From Effrenium voratum (lineage: Eukaryota > Sar > Dinophyceae > Suessiales > Symbiodiniaceae), in NCBI GenBank assembly GCA_963377175.1, contig CAUJNA010000486.1, positions 1 through 64,000 on the forward strand: 64,000 nucleotides of DNA, written 5' to 3'. Both the position numbers and the translations under genes were made by a program. Under the pieces are notes generated by a model. That model had not been told where the DNA came from. It made no database searches and worked only from the letters and a program-made list of their open reading frames with translations. Below are positions 1 to 8,342 of the stretch, piece after piece (the first letter of the stretch is position 1; each line of letters opens with the position of its first letter).

Positions 1-333
1 GCACAGCGCCTGCAAAGTTTGCACGCTGCCCGCAAAGGCCTGCCTCACCGGCACCACGTGGTCCAGCTCGCAGGTGCCGGCCGTCAGCCCGCATCCACAC
101 AGCGCGCACTTGCCGTCCTGCGCGGCCAGGGTCTGCTGCTCTCCGCCGCGCCGGGCACCTCCCGTTTCGCCTTGAGCAGCTTCAAAAAAATCTCGTGCGC
201 CAAGCCGCAGGCGCTGGCCCCGGTACTCCTGGTTGAGCGCTCGCACCACCTCCGCAGCACCTCGTGCTCCTCCGGCAGCTCTCGGATCCTGGTGCCCCGC
301 CTCAGCCTCAGCCCGCAGTACTGCGCCGGGCTG
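1..333 (-). CDS. HNH endonuclease domain, partial at window edge (PLV copy A)
   Basis: A minus-strand open frame of about 110 codons runs off the left edge and has no start methionine; an in-frame stop bounds it near 336-334. Close to the edge it reads KCALCGCGL, then CELDHVVPV, then LQALC. This is the Cys-pair, D-H and A-L-C order of an HNH nuclease (known family pattern). Upstream, a neighbouring frame (RGTRIRELPEEHEVLRR) looks like the true continuation, so a 1-base frameshift near 250-260 is likely. It occupies the slot held by the protein-primed polymerase in copy B, so it may be a separate nuclease or a domain of that polymerase; I cannot tell. The rest lies outside the window. Confidence 0.6.
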
Positions 334-352
334 CTATGGCCACCTTGGGGCT

Positions 353-1599
353 CTCGCCGACGGCCATGAGCTGGCGCCGCGCCTCCCGCACCCGGACGGC
401 ACGCCCGTCTACCGCGTGGAAGAGACGAAGCCTTTGCTGGGCGGCAGGGCGCCGCGCATGGAGGCGGAGCGCCCCAAACAGCGGAGGTGGAACGGAGTGG
501 ACAACCCCGTGAACCACTGCCTGGCGGGCAACTTCCTGCTGCTCACGGGCCTGCCGGGCACCGGAAAGACGCACCTGGCCCGCACCATTGTGGCGAGGCT
601 GCGAGAGCAGGGCGAGGCGGTGCACCTCGTCTCAAAGACGCACTGCTCCGCGCAGAACCTGGGCCTGGGGGCGCAGACGGCCGACCACTGGGTGCGCAGG
701 TACGTGCGCGGGGGCAGCGCGCAAAAGCTGGACTGGCTGGTGGTGGAGGAGATCACGCAGCTGGACATGGCGCTCTGGGCGGACCTGGCCTGCGTGGGGC
801 TGAACGCCGACGTGAAGTTCCTGCTGCTGGGAGACTTCCGGCAGTTGCCGGCCGTGCTGGACTCCTGGGCCGGGCGGCCCATCAGCGCGCCGTTGGAGCA
901 CAGCCAGCTCATCCGCGACCTGGCCGGCGGGCACAGGCACGAGCTCACGGAGAACATGCGCTCCGACCCCGGCATCTTCGACTTCGTGAAGTGGCTGCGG
1001 GTCGGCGAGGAGGCGTGCCCCACGCTGGAGCAGGCCAAGGCGAGGCTGAAGGAGCTCTCCCCTCCAAGCCCGGGTGGCCGGACACCACGCTGGTCATCAG
1101 CCACAGCAAGCGCATGGCCGTGAACGCAGCGGCGAACCGCGCCCTGGCGCCGGAGGGCTCAAAGCTCCTAGAGCTGGAAACCCAGGTCATCCACATAGAT
1201 TTGGGTGAAAATGGGTGTGATAAACCTATAACACAAGGGTGCCACGAAACGGTAACACATGAATATTGCCAAACTGCGCCCCAAAACAGCCCGCAGAGCA
1301 TGAGGGTGTGGCCGGGGCTGCGCCTCATCGGGGCCGGCGGAAAAATTCCCAAGGGAGTCTTTGTGGCCGTGGCGGAAGTGGAGCCGGACGGAGTGAGGCT
1401 GGACAACGGCATGCGGCTGAAGAACCAGGAGCTGCTGCGGGCCACCCGGCCGAGCCACGCAGTGACCTCCGCCAGCTGCCAGGGGCTCACCCTCCACAAC
1501 CGCGTCCGCCTGGACCTGGAGTCCTGCCACCTCACGCTGCGCCACCTGTACGTGGGCGCCTCGCGGGCCACGAGCTCCGAGCTGCTGGAGGCGGCCTAG
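353..1599 (+). pseudogene. SF1 (Pif1/RecD-like) DNA helicase, one frameshift
   Basis: ATP-dependent helicase of about 410 residues, presumably for replication of the element. Motif I is GLPGTGKTH (~560), motif II LVVEEITQLD (first acidic residue E instead of the usual D), motif III LLGDFRQLPAV, motif IV LTENMRSD, motif V TSASCQGLTL and motif VI LYVGASRAT just before the stop. The first part is in one frame to ~1070 and the rest (from SKPGWPDTTLVISHSKR) in another, so a 1-base indel lies in the C-rich stretch near 1062-1072. The first clear ATG is at 458, but coding-like sequence begins upstream, so the true start is uncertain. About 27 extra AT-rich codons (1185-1270) look inserted in frame. 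It points away from the HNH gene and converges on the next gene with a 4-base overlap. Copy B has no equivalent. Confidence 0.75.
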
Positions 1600-2127
1600 A
1601 ACGGGCAGCACGGCGCCTCCAGGGGCTCCAGCATGAGGTGGCGCACCTCGAAGAGCACGCCCCACTGCCTGCCTATCAGCCACACGTGCCGGGCCTCCAC
1701 AAGCGCGCGGCCCCTGCGGCGCGCGAACTCCGCGGGGCGCGGCACGCGGTTGCCGGCGGAGTCCCAGAAGAGGCAGCGCTCCAAGTCCATCTTGCACTTC
1801 ACGTGCTTGCCCTTGGCGCTCACCTTGACGGCGCGCTGCAGCGGGCTCTCAAGCTCGGCGCGGGTGACCCCCGGAAAGGGCTTCTGGAAGATGATCATGT
1901 CGTCGACGACGGCCTGCTCCACCCCATCCGTCCACGCCCCCAGTTCGGTGTTGCTCGCAAAGCACACGCCCACCCTCTTGGCCCCGTCGTCCTGGAAGTT
2001 GCCGGGCTCCCACAGCACCTCCACGTCCGCCTTGCACACCAGCGCGCCCTGATGGGAGTCCTCTATGGACATGAACTTCCCCCCCCTTGGCATTGGTCTG
2101 AACGTCCAGCCCGAGCGCAAGCTTCAT
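1596..2127 (-). pseudogene. Unknown PLV protein (copy A), frameshifted in a G run
   Basis: I do not recognise the family. The start is taken at 2127 (MKLALGLDVQTNAKGG). An 8-base G run at about 2079-2086 then shifts the frame; the rest (KFMSIEDSHQG to the stop at 1596) continues in the next frame for about 165 residues. Copy B at 51276-51731 has the same NAKGGKF start without the long G run, which supports both the start and the +1 error. The C-terminal part (FWDSAGNRV, RPAEF, EARHVWLIG) also matches copy B. It ends against the helicase stop and is divergent from the methyltransferase at 2220, so 2128-2219 must hold both promoters. No signal peptide or membrane segment is seen. Confidence 0.55.
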
Positions 2128-2219
2128 TTCGGCTTTTTTTATCGTAGGAAAAAAGTCCGGTCCGATGAACGTGCGAGTTTTCTTGGTCGTCGCAGTGGCG
2201 GTGATCTTGCTCTTTAAAA

Positions 2220-2873
2220 ATGCCGAGGCTCCTGGAGCTTTTCTGCGGCACCAAGTCGGTGGGCAGGGCCTTCGAGGCGGCGGGCTGGGAGGTCGTCTCC
2301 CTGGACATCGTGTCGAAATTTAAGCCCACCATCCTGTGCGACATCCGGAGCTGGGACTACACGACGTTTCCGGGGCACTTCGACATGGTCTGGGCCAGCC
2401 CGGTCTGCACGGAATACAGCCGCGCGCTGACGACGCGCCCGCGGCGGCTCCTGGAGGGCGACGCGCTGATACTCAGCGCCCTTGAGATCATTGCGCACTT
2501 TGACCCGCTCATGTGGATTGTGGAGAACCCGGCCACCGGGCTGCTGAAGACCCGGCCGTTCATGGAGCCTCTGCCCTGGGTGGACGTGACATACTGTAAG
2601 TACGGAACTCCGTACAGGAAGCAGACGCGGCTGTGGACCAACAGGCGCTGGAGGCCGAGGCGAGGCCTGTGCAAGCCCGGCAGCCGCTGCGAGGCGTGGC
2701 AGGACGGCAGGCACCTCCGGGCCGCGCAGCGGGGGCCGCGGCTGAAGGAGGGGCAGTACGAGAGGGTCAGCCAATCACGCGAGCTGCTCTACAGCGTCCC
2801 TGCTGCGCTGTGCGAGGAGATTGCGCGCGCGGCCACGGAGGAGCTTGCGGAGCGGCTGAGCCTTCCGGATTAG
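2220..2873 (+). CDS. C5-cytosine-methyltransferase-like protein (PLV copy A)
   Basis: An intact 217-residue protein. The N terminus LLELFCGTKSVGRAF matches the SAM-binding motif I of DNA cytosine-C5 methyltransferases, followed by an acidic motif II (VVSLDIV). ASPVCTEYSRA stands where motif IV (PC with catalytic Cys) is expected, with one extra residue between P and C. WIVENPATG fits motif VI and YCKYGTPYRKQTRLW a late conserved block. It is shorter than typical C5 methyltransferases (300+ residues) and no target-recognition domain is evident, so activity is an inference. Self-DNA modification or defence evasion would fit a virus that also carries an adenine methyltransferase. The ATG at 2220 follows an A/T-rich TTTAAAA; copy B has lost this ATG. 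Confidence 0.75.
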   Translation: MPRLLELFCGTKSVGRAFEAAGWEVVSLDIVSKFKPTILCDIRSWDYTTFPGHFDMVWASPVCTEYSRALTTRPRRLLEGDALILSALEIIAHFDPLMWIVENPATGLLKTRPFMEPLPWVDVTYCKYGTPYRKQTRLWTNRRWRPRRGLCKPGSRCEAWQDGRHLRAAQRGPRLKEGQYERVSQSRELLYSVPAALCEEIARAATEELAERLSLPD

Positions 2874-2947
2874 ACCGTTCAGGCTTCGTCTAATCCGACG
2901 AGCCTGGAACAGTCCTTTTTTTCCATGTTTTTGCATGTTTTTTGGGC

Positions 2948-3134
2948 GGTGCCACGTTTCACCAAAAATGGTGAAGAGGGGCACCCCCGCCTTTTTTCTC
3001 GTTTTTTTACTCAACTTAAGCGGTGTCACGATTCACCAAAAATGGTGAAACGTGACACCCCCGCCTTTTTTCTCGTTTTTGGGCGCATTCAAAAGCGGTG
3101 TCACGTTTCATCAAAAATGATGAAGAGGGACACC
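2948..3134. terminator. Three tandem hairpin plus T-run units between convergent genes
   Basis: Three similar inverted repeats lie between the methyltransferase (+) and the capsid gene (-): 2948-2986, 3022-3059 and 3097-3134. The arms are GGTGTCACG/CGTGACACC plus TTCACC/GGTGAA around an A-rich loop. The first two are followed by a CCCGCC and T-run stretch. The place and form suggest bidirectional 3'-end formation; this is inferred. Copy B has a long minisatellite in this position instead. Confidence 0.5.
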
Positions 3135-3139
3135 GGGCC

Positions 3140-4411
3140 TTAGTCAAGCACAGAGACGCCCGTGCCGGAGAGCGTCACCAGCTGGTAGGCCACCAAATGA
3201 ATGAACAGGTCCGTCATCGTGCCGTCCAGGCCCTTGAAGGTGAACCGGGCAAGGTCGCCCGAGCGGGTGCTGACGCCACTCAGCGGCATCTTGGGCACGC
3301 GCTCGGTGGGAAAGCCGGCAATGAAGCTGTGGCGCAGGTAGCCCACGCGGCCGATGTCGATGTTGCGCACCGTGTCGTCGTAGGTGCCCGCGAGGAAGGA
3401 GAGGAAGTGGAAGTGCTCCGAGGCTCCCTTCATGGGGTTGTGAGGGTACTGCAGGCTGCCCAGCTGCATCTGCGACTCCAGGAGGCTGTCCTCCTGCCTC
3501 GCCGCGCCGATGGGGGCCACGTCCTGCCCCGTTGGCCAGCAGGTGGATCTTGGAGCCCGCGTCGTTGTCCCAGAAGGTCACGAACGCGCCCATGAGTTTC
3601 GTGAAGGCGCGCGCCACGGTGACGTTGTGCTCCGCCACGCCGTTCGGGACGCTGGACTGCTGCGTGTGCACTGTGGGGTAGCTGAACACCAGGGACCTGC
3701 CTGAGAGGAGCACGCGGTTGAACGACTCCACCAGCGCGGAGTCTAAAACGACCTGGGAGGCCAGAACTCGGACGTTCTGGATCTCAAAGTCGGTGCTCAG
3801 CGTGGCGCCGGACGGGTGCGCCCCGGCGTTCTCGGACCACAGCGCAGTGGTGGCGTCCGCAAACTCAATTTCTATCACCAGGTTCAGCTGCGGCGGCAGC
3901 ATCTTCCCGCAGCGCAGGATGCCCACCAGGGTGGGGCGCAGCAGCACGTCCGCGTAGCCGCCCTGGTGCACCGCGCGGGCGATGCGGGGGTCGTTGACTT
4001 CGTCGAAGCCCTCCATGGCCTTGTTGCGGTTGTACTCCCGGCCCTTCAACAAGTCGTGCACGGCCACGGTGCGGCCGTAGTAGTTGATGTCGTCGCAGCG
4101 CTGGCCGTTGGCGAAGACCTGACGCGCTGGACGAAGCAGGCGGGGTTGGGCGTGGCTGGGGCCAGCGGGTTGGTGCCGTCCGTGTTCCTGACGCGGAAGG
4201 CGATCTTGATCGACTCGGGGTCGATGAAGGACGTGCCGCTGGTCAGCGGGATGCGGCAGACCCGAGAGGTGGTGGGGGAGAAGGAGCTCAGCGAGCTGGG
4301 GAAGTACTGCACGTCATGCCGCGCCGTCACGTAGCTGGTGTTGCTCGTTTTCAGCTGGTAGTCCAGGCTCTGCATCAGCTCATCCTGGGCTCCGGCGGTG
4401 ACTACCTCCAT
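3140..4411 (-). pseudogene. MCP: Double-jelly-roll major capsid protein (PLV copy A), two frameshifts
   Basis: About 420 residues when read through two frame changes. Near residues 60-110 it has RVCRIPLTSGTSF, then ACFVQR, FANGQRCDDINYYGR and VHDLLKGREYN. This matches the 'R-x-P-L ... RiRvxxnGxxieDixyYxR' pattern of double-jelly-roll capsids in small eukaryotic DNA viruses. Later blocks include GILRCGKMLPPQLN, LVIEIEFADA and FEIQNVRVLASQVVLD, with the end TLSGTGVSVLD. Frame 1 runs 4411 to ~4118, frame 2 to ~3530 and frame 3 to 3140; both changes are explained by single-base indels when compared with copy B. The protein would build the icosahedral shell. A TATA-like stretch sits just before the ATG. 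Confidence 0.8.
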
Positions 4412-4432
4412 GCTTGTTTATATACACGCATT
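4409..4432 (-). promoter_or_regulatory. TATA-like start-proximal motif of MCP
   Basis: Read on the minus strand this is GTATATAAACAAGCATG, ending in the capsid start codon. Copy B has GTATAAAGAAGCATG at the same place while the flanks differ more. Similar A-rich strings ending in AAGCATG precede the 96-residue gene and the ATPase. A viral late-type promoter is inferred. Confidence 0.45.
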
Positions 4433-4456
4433 TTGACTCGTACGGCGAAGGAAAAA

Positions 4457-4724
4457 CTATTAGTCTAGGGCCTACATCAATGTAGGCCCTGGACTAATAG
4501 CATTTTGCAGCGCAAAAACCGTGCAAAAGCTATTAGCCCACTCCCTACATTTACGTAGGCACTGGGCTAATAGCACTTTTGTTGCGCAAAACCCTGCAAA
4601 ACATGCTATTCTTCCAGGGCCTACATTTGCGTAGGCCCTGGAGTAATAGCTTTTCTCAGCGCAAAACCGTGCAAAAAAGCTATTCTTGCAGGGTCTATAT
4701 TGATATAGAGCCTAGAAGAATAGC
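4457..4724. repeat. Array of four covarying hairpins upstream of MCP
   Basis: Four hairpins at about 4457-4500, 4529-4575, 4604-4650 and 4679-4724 share an outer arm GCTATT(A/C)..AATAGC and a spacer like TTTTGCAGCGCAAAACCGTGCAAAA. Inner stems differ but stay paired: the first has a 21-bp stem with one G-T pair and a 2-base loop, the fourth has GGGTCTATAT against ATATAGAGCC. Two further members lie at 18093-18214. The array lies between the capsid ATG and the stop of the Ala/Gly-rich gene, both on the minus strand. Copy B lacks it. Confidence 0.75.
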
Positions 4725-4796
4725 ATTTTGCAGCGCAAAACCGCGCAAAACCGCGCAGAAAAAACTCTCCCCGAGGAGGAGGGGTTTTATTTTTTT

Positions 4797-6010
4797 TTAA
4801 GCAGCCTCAATGTCTCGCGCCAGCTGGTCAAAGCTGGGCGGAGGCAGGCTCCGGCGTGACTGCCCTGAACTGGAGCTCGCCCGCGAGCTCTGGGACTGGG
4901 GCAGGGCCACGGGGTTCAGGCCCCAGGAGAAGGGGCGCGGCGTGTTGTTGGACTGCGCCTGAACTCGGAAGCCGGACTGCGAGGAGGCGCGGCTGCTTGC
5001 GGGGCTGCCTGAAGTGCTGCTGCCGGTGCGCAGCGAGAAGTGCTGAGGCTGAGTGGCGTCGTTCATGTTGTTGGCGGACCGCACGTCCTGCACAGCGGCG
5101 TCCTCGCTGCCCTGCTGGGGCCGGAAGAGCGTGTTCTCGAGGACCCATCCCGTGCCGCGTGCCAGCCCGTAGGCTGCGCCGCCCGCAATGCCCACGGCCA
5201 GCCCCGCCGTTGCCGCCGCGCCGACTCCCGCCGCGCCAGCCAACGTTCCAGCAACCTCGCCCGCGGTGGGCGCCAGTGCTGCGCTCCTTCCGCCAGGCCC
5301 CCCAAGTAGCCAAAGGCCCCGCCCACGCCCTCGGCGGCAACGGCCACCTCGCCCTCCTCCGCTGCCACGGCCGCCGTCTCCTCTATTGCCTCCGCGCCAC
5401 GCTCCACCTCCTGCGCGCGCTGCCCCGCCTCGTCCAGGAGGCGCTCCACGTCACTGGGCCGGCCTATGATCTGCGGAGGCGGCTGCGCCGGGCCCGGACG
5501 GGGCAGCACGTTCAGGCGCACGTACTCAGCCGCGTCCTGGGGCAGCTGAGAGCGGAAGGCCTGCGCGGCTGCCAGTCCCGCTGCCCCTGCGCCTATGAGG
5601 TCCGCTGCCGCCTGCGCGCCGTCTGCAGCGCTGCGCAAACGGCCCGTGATGGAGGGCGGCCCCTGACCGTTGCTGGCCAGCGCGTCGGCCTCCGGGTCTC
5701 CTGCAAGGTCGTCCTCGCCGAAGCGGTTTCCTTGGTACCTCCGCGCAAGGCGCATGTCCTCGTCCGTGGCCTCTGCGGGAGTGCGGAAGCCTTCCTCGGG
5801 AATTGCCTGCAGGGGCGTGTGCTGCAGAGGCTGCGGGTTGGGGTCCTCGCTGGACTGTACGAAATCGTCCAGGTAGAAGTGGCTTGTGATGAACGAGGTG
5901 GCCTTGCGGTCCGGCTGGTCCAGGGGTAGCGGCTCGTTCCGCTCAAGGTAGCCCACCACCTGCTCAAAGCGCGGGCGCTGGTTGAAGCCGTGCGCCCGGA
6001 GTGTCTTCAT
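4797..6010 (-). pseudogene. Ala/Gly-rich structural-type protein (PLV copy A), one frameshift
   Basis: About 400 residues. The N terminus MKTLRAHGFNQRPRFEQ is followed by FITSHFYLDDFVQSS. Then come Ala-rich stretches (AAGLAAAQAF) and a Glu-rich segment (EEGEVAVAAEG). A Gly/Ala hydrophobic segment (ATAGLAVGIAGGAAYGLA) could insert in or associate with membrane. The tail is Ser/Gln-rich and ends FDQLARDIEAA. The frame changes near 5281 by one missing base relative to copy B. I do not recognise the family. Its place between capsid and penton genes, all on the minus strand, suggests a minor virion or membrane-active protein, which is inference. Spacing to the 96-residue gene (stop at 6011) is essentially zero. 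Confidence 0.6.
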
Positions 6011-6683
6011 TTACTGTTGCGCAACTTCGCCCGCCGCCCGTTCCACGCCCCGGCGCTCGGCCCGCGCGTAGCGCAGCGGGGGTACCTGGCGGTGCACGGC
6101 CTCCGTCAGCCGGCTCACGTCGTCCAGGTGCCGCTGCCCCTCCTGCGCCAGCCTGCGCTCGCCCAGCCAGTTGTTGAAGGCCCGCGCCTCCTCCAGTTCT
6201 CGGTAGCGCTTCAGCAGCAGCGGCTGCAAGTTGTAACTGGGGTACGTCTTGCGGAACCACCGGAGCATCCGCGGCTCGTTGCGGGGCTCTATGGACATCA
6301 TGCTTTTTTACCAGTACACTTGCGCCTGTGGTCAGCCGGTCATAAGCGGACTGCCTCTCCAGCATGCGCAGGGCGCGCTGCTGCTCTCTTGTGAGCTGAG
6401 GCGCCTCCGGTGGAGCCTCTGGTGGTGCCTCAGCCGGTGCCTCCGCCGGCGCCTCCGCGTGTGCCTCTGCCGGTGCCGGCGTCTCAAGTGGGAGCGGCTT
6501 TGGCTTGCGCTTTGGGGCAGCCGGCTCAGTAGGCACGTCCTGCTTAGGTTTGTTCTTGCTCCCAGGGGGCCTGCCCCGCCGTTTCGGTTCCGGCGCAGCG
6601 TGTTCCGGCGCAGCGTGCGGTGCCTCCGGTGCAGCGTGCACCTCCGCCTCTTGCGCCGGCGCCTCTTGTTCGGTTGGTTCCAT
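5964..6683 (-). CDS. AT-hook-like basic/Pro-Ala-rich protein (PLV copy A)
   Basis: The start MEPTEQEAPAQEAEV is followed by Pro-Glu-Ala repeats, then KRRGRPPGSKNKPK, a good AT-hook (core RGRP) for binding AT-rich DNA. It ends in RMLERQSAYDRL, a block conserved in copy B. In copy B a TAA follows SVLV directly. Here the equivalent bases read VLVKK, so the frame stays open through the next gene to 5964 (239 residues), and the last ~110 residues are probably not native sequence. The native product would be about 128 residues. A role in DNA condensation or packaging is plausible but inferred. Confidence 0.55.
   Translation of the reverse strand: MEPTEQEAPAQEAEVHAAPEAPHAAPEHAAPEPKRRGRPPGSKNKPKQDVPTEPAAPKRKPKPLPLETPAPAEAHAEAPAEAPAEAPPEAPPEAPQLTREQQRALRMLERQSAYDRLTTGASVLVKKHDVHRAPQRAADAPVVPQDVPQLQLAAAAAEALPRTGGGAGLQQLAGRAQAGAGGAAAPGRREPADGGRAPPGTPAALRAGRAPGRGTGGGRSCATVNEDTPGARLQPAPAL
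6011..6301 (-). CDS. Conserved 96-residue PLV protein (copy A)
   Basis: Starts MMSIEPRNEPRMLRWFRKTY and is rich in Arg, Glu and Leu, predicted mostly helical. It differs from the copy B product by six residues with no gap, so it was under purifying selection before or after integration. The start is preceded by GGTAAAAAAGCATG, the A-rich motif shared with MCP and the ATPase. Function unknown. The size and the position within the structural block would fit a small virion or scaffold protein, which is inference. Confidence 0.6.
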   Translation of the reverse strand: MMSIEPRNEPRMLRWFRKTYPSYNLQPLLLKRYRELEEARAFNNWLGERRLAQEGQRHLDDVSRLTEAVHRQVPPLRYARAERRGVERAAGEVAQQ

Positions 6684-6687
6684 TTAA

Positions 6688-7593
6688 TTATCTGTGGTCA
6701 AGATACAACACGAAGGACAAAGACGACCCGCGAAGCCGGACGACGTTGCCGTCCAGGTCTGTCAGGCGGAAGCGCATGTGCCTCAGGGTAACCGGGCCCC
6801 TGAGTGCCATGAAGTGCACGTCGTCCGAGCCCGTCTCCACAATGGTGCCCACTCCGCTCTTCAGCGTGATCTTGGAGAGGATGTCGTCGCCCAGGTTGCC
6901 CAGCACTCTGCTGGCGGTGGCCAGCTGGGCGCAGCGCAGGTAGACCTCGTTGTGCGCCATCATTGTGAGAAATTCGAAGACCTGCTGCCCGCCTGAGACG
7001 AAGCTCGGGCCGAGCATGTGGTCGATGCTGAAGGGCTTGGTCGGAGAGGCGGCCGGCGCGGAGGGGTAGTCCGCGGCATCTGGGAATTGCTGGCGCAGCT
7101 CCAGGTCGTTCAGGATCAGCCGGTTGCCGTCGTAGGCTACGCTCAGGCTGTTTGTGGTCTCGCCGTAGGTGGCGGTGGCAAAGTTGGAGCTGATCCAGGC
7201 GGCCAGCCGTGCGCCAGTGTACGCGCCCTCGGGCAACAACGCCCAGTTCAGCGTGCCCAGCGCGGCGTCGACCCAGTACAGGTAGCGGCCCCGGTCCGTG
7301 GACAAAAAGCTGTCGGCCAGGCGGATCTTGTAGACGGCGAGCCGGGCGTCGCTCTGCAAGTGCTGGGACTCTCCCAGGTCGACCTCAAAGTCGCTGTCCG
7401 AGCCGGCCACTCTCTTGCGGCTGTCCACGTAGATCGTCGTCATCCTTTTCTTTAGGAACCCGCCCGTCCGACGGATGATGGGCGGGTGGACGGCTGCGAC
7501 GGAGGTGCAGCAGGAGATATTCTCGCATTTAGCGTTGATCAGCGTGGAGCTAGCGAACAGCTTCTGGCCCAGGAAGCTGAGCGCCGCTCCCAT
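6688..7593 (-). CDS. Penton-like minor capsid protein (PLV copy A)
   Basis: Two starts are possible. The internal ATG at 7443 gives MTTIYVDSRKRVAGSDSDF, a typical opening of PLV penton/minor capsid proteins, and is preceded by TAAAGAAAAGGATG. The upstream ATG at 7593 adds 50 residues beginning MGAALSFLG and running in frame into it. Recognisable blocks are LADSFLSTDRGRYLYWVD, LPEGAYTGARLAAWI, ATYGETTNSLSVAYDG and the C-terminal FRLTDLDGNVVRLRG. Predicted to fill the capsid vertices. The 50-residue extension keeps its frame in copy B despite a 3-base deletion, so it may be translated. The family call rests on the pattern and neighbours, not on a search. Confidence 0.65.
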   Translation of the reverse strand: MGAALSFLGQKLFASSTLINAKCENISCCTSVAAVHPPIIRRTGGFLKKRMTTIYVDSRKRVAGSDSDFEVDLGESQHLQSDARLAVYKIRLADSFLSTDRGRYLYWVDAALGTLNWALLPEGAYTGARLAAWISSNFATATYGETTNSLSVAYDGNRLILNDLELRQQFPDAADYPSAPAASPTKPFSIDHMLGPSFVSGGQQVFEFLTMMAHNEVYLRCAQLATASRVLGNLGDDILSKITLKSGVGTIVETGSDDVHFMALRGPVTLRHMRFRLTDLDGNVVRLRGSSLSFVLYLDHR

Positions 7594-8342
7594 CGGCGTC
7601 TCTTTTCAAGTGCAAAACGCTCTTCAAAGCGCTTGAAGAACATTTCATTCCTCGGCTTCAGGTAGTAGACGAAAAGGAAGCTGTAAGGTTCCCGCGTCGC
7701 CTGCTCGTACAACTGGTAGAGCTGCTCCTTCGGCAGCAGGGCGCTGAGCTCCTCCACCACGGCGTCCAGCTCGTGCTGGTTGCGCAGCCTCCAGCAGCAG
7801 AGGAATTGCTGGTTGACCCGCACTGCCGCACTGATGAGCCGCAGCTTCTGGGACGATACCCACGTTGATATTTGCATGTGCCGACCGCGGATGAAGAGAG
7901 TGTCCAGGGCGCCGTTGGGTCTGTGGAGCTGAGGCACGTCCGCTAGGTCGTCACAGATTATCAGGACCTGATACAGTTTCTTCATCTCCAACTTCTTGGA
8001 CGCCTCGGTGATCTTGCGCTGCTGCTGGATGATGCGCCGCAGCGCCGCCTCGTCCCAGTCCTCCCAGTAGGCTTGCTCTCGTTCAGTATTCACTCCCAGG
8101 TCCTGCTCGATGTACTTCTTGACGGGAATCCAGCCGTCGTCGATGTCGATGGACGGACTGAAAATATAGATTCTCTCAAACACGCCGCGATACTGCTCCA
8201 GAATCAGGCTGATCAGAGTCACGGTTTTGCCCGTTTTGGAAGGTCCGAGGAAAATGCCCGTGCACGGGACCAGGGGCACCACGGGGTCCGAGGGCTGCTT
8301 GCTGCTGTATTCTGGCGTGGGGAAAAGCTTGATCTTTCCCAT
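7539..8342 (-). CDS. A32/FtsK-HerA-type genome packaging ATPase (PLV copy A)
   Basis: An intact ~267-residue ATPase that would pump DNA into the capsid. Walker A is FLGPSKTGKTV (residues ~30-40), followed by FERIYIFSPS. Walker B is LIICDDLAD, then FIRGRHMQIST and WVSSQKLRLIS (sensor-like), VNQQFLCCWRLRNQHEL and YSFLFVYYLKP. This is the layout of packaging ATPases in PLVs and relatives with double-jelly-roll capsids. It starts MGKIKLFP after TAAAACAAAGCATG. Its last ~18 codons overlap the extended penton start in another frame. It is divergent from Dam, with 229 bases between. Confidence 0.85.
   Translation of the reverse strand: MGKIKLFPTPEYSSKQPSDPVVPLVPCTGIFLGPSKTGKTVTLISLILEQYRGVFERIYIFSPSIDIDDGWIPVKKYIEQDLGVNTEREQAYWEDWDEAALRRIIQQQRKITEASKKLEMKKLYQVLIICDDLADVPQLHRPNGALDTLFIRGRHMQISTWVSSQKLRLISAAVRVNQQFLCCWRLRNQHELDAVVEELSALLPKEQLYQLYEQATREPYSFLFVYYLKPRNEMFFKRFEERFALEKRRRWERRSASWARSCSLAPR

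Noticed and set aside
1055..1075. Programmed ribosomal frameshift in the helicase
   Set aside because: No clear slippery heptamer plus downstream structure seen, and other genes of the same copy carry similar 1-base indels, so error or decay is simpler.
945..1571. Minus-strand frames opposite the helicase
   Set aside because: Shadow frames of a GC-rich coding region; helicase motifs are on the plus strand.
5040..5929. Plus-strand Arg/Cys-rich frames opposite the Ala/Gly-rich gene
   Set aside because: Antisense shadows; the minus-strand protein is conserved in copy B.
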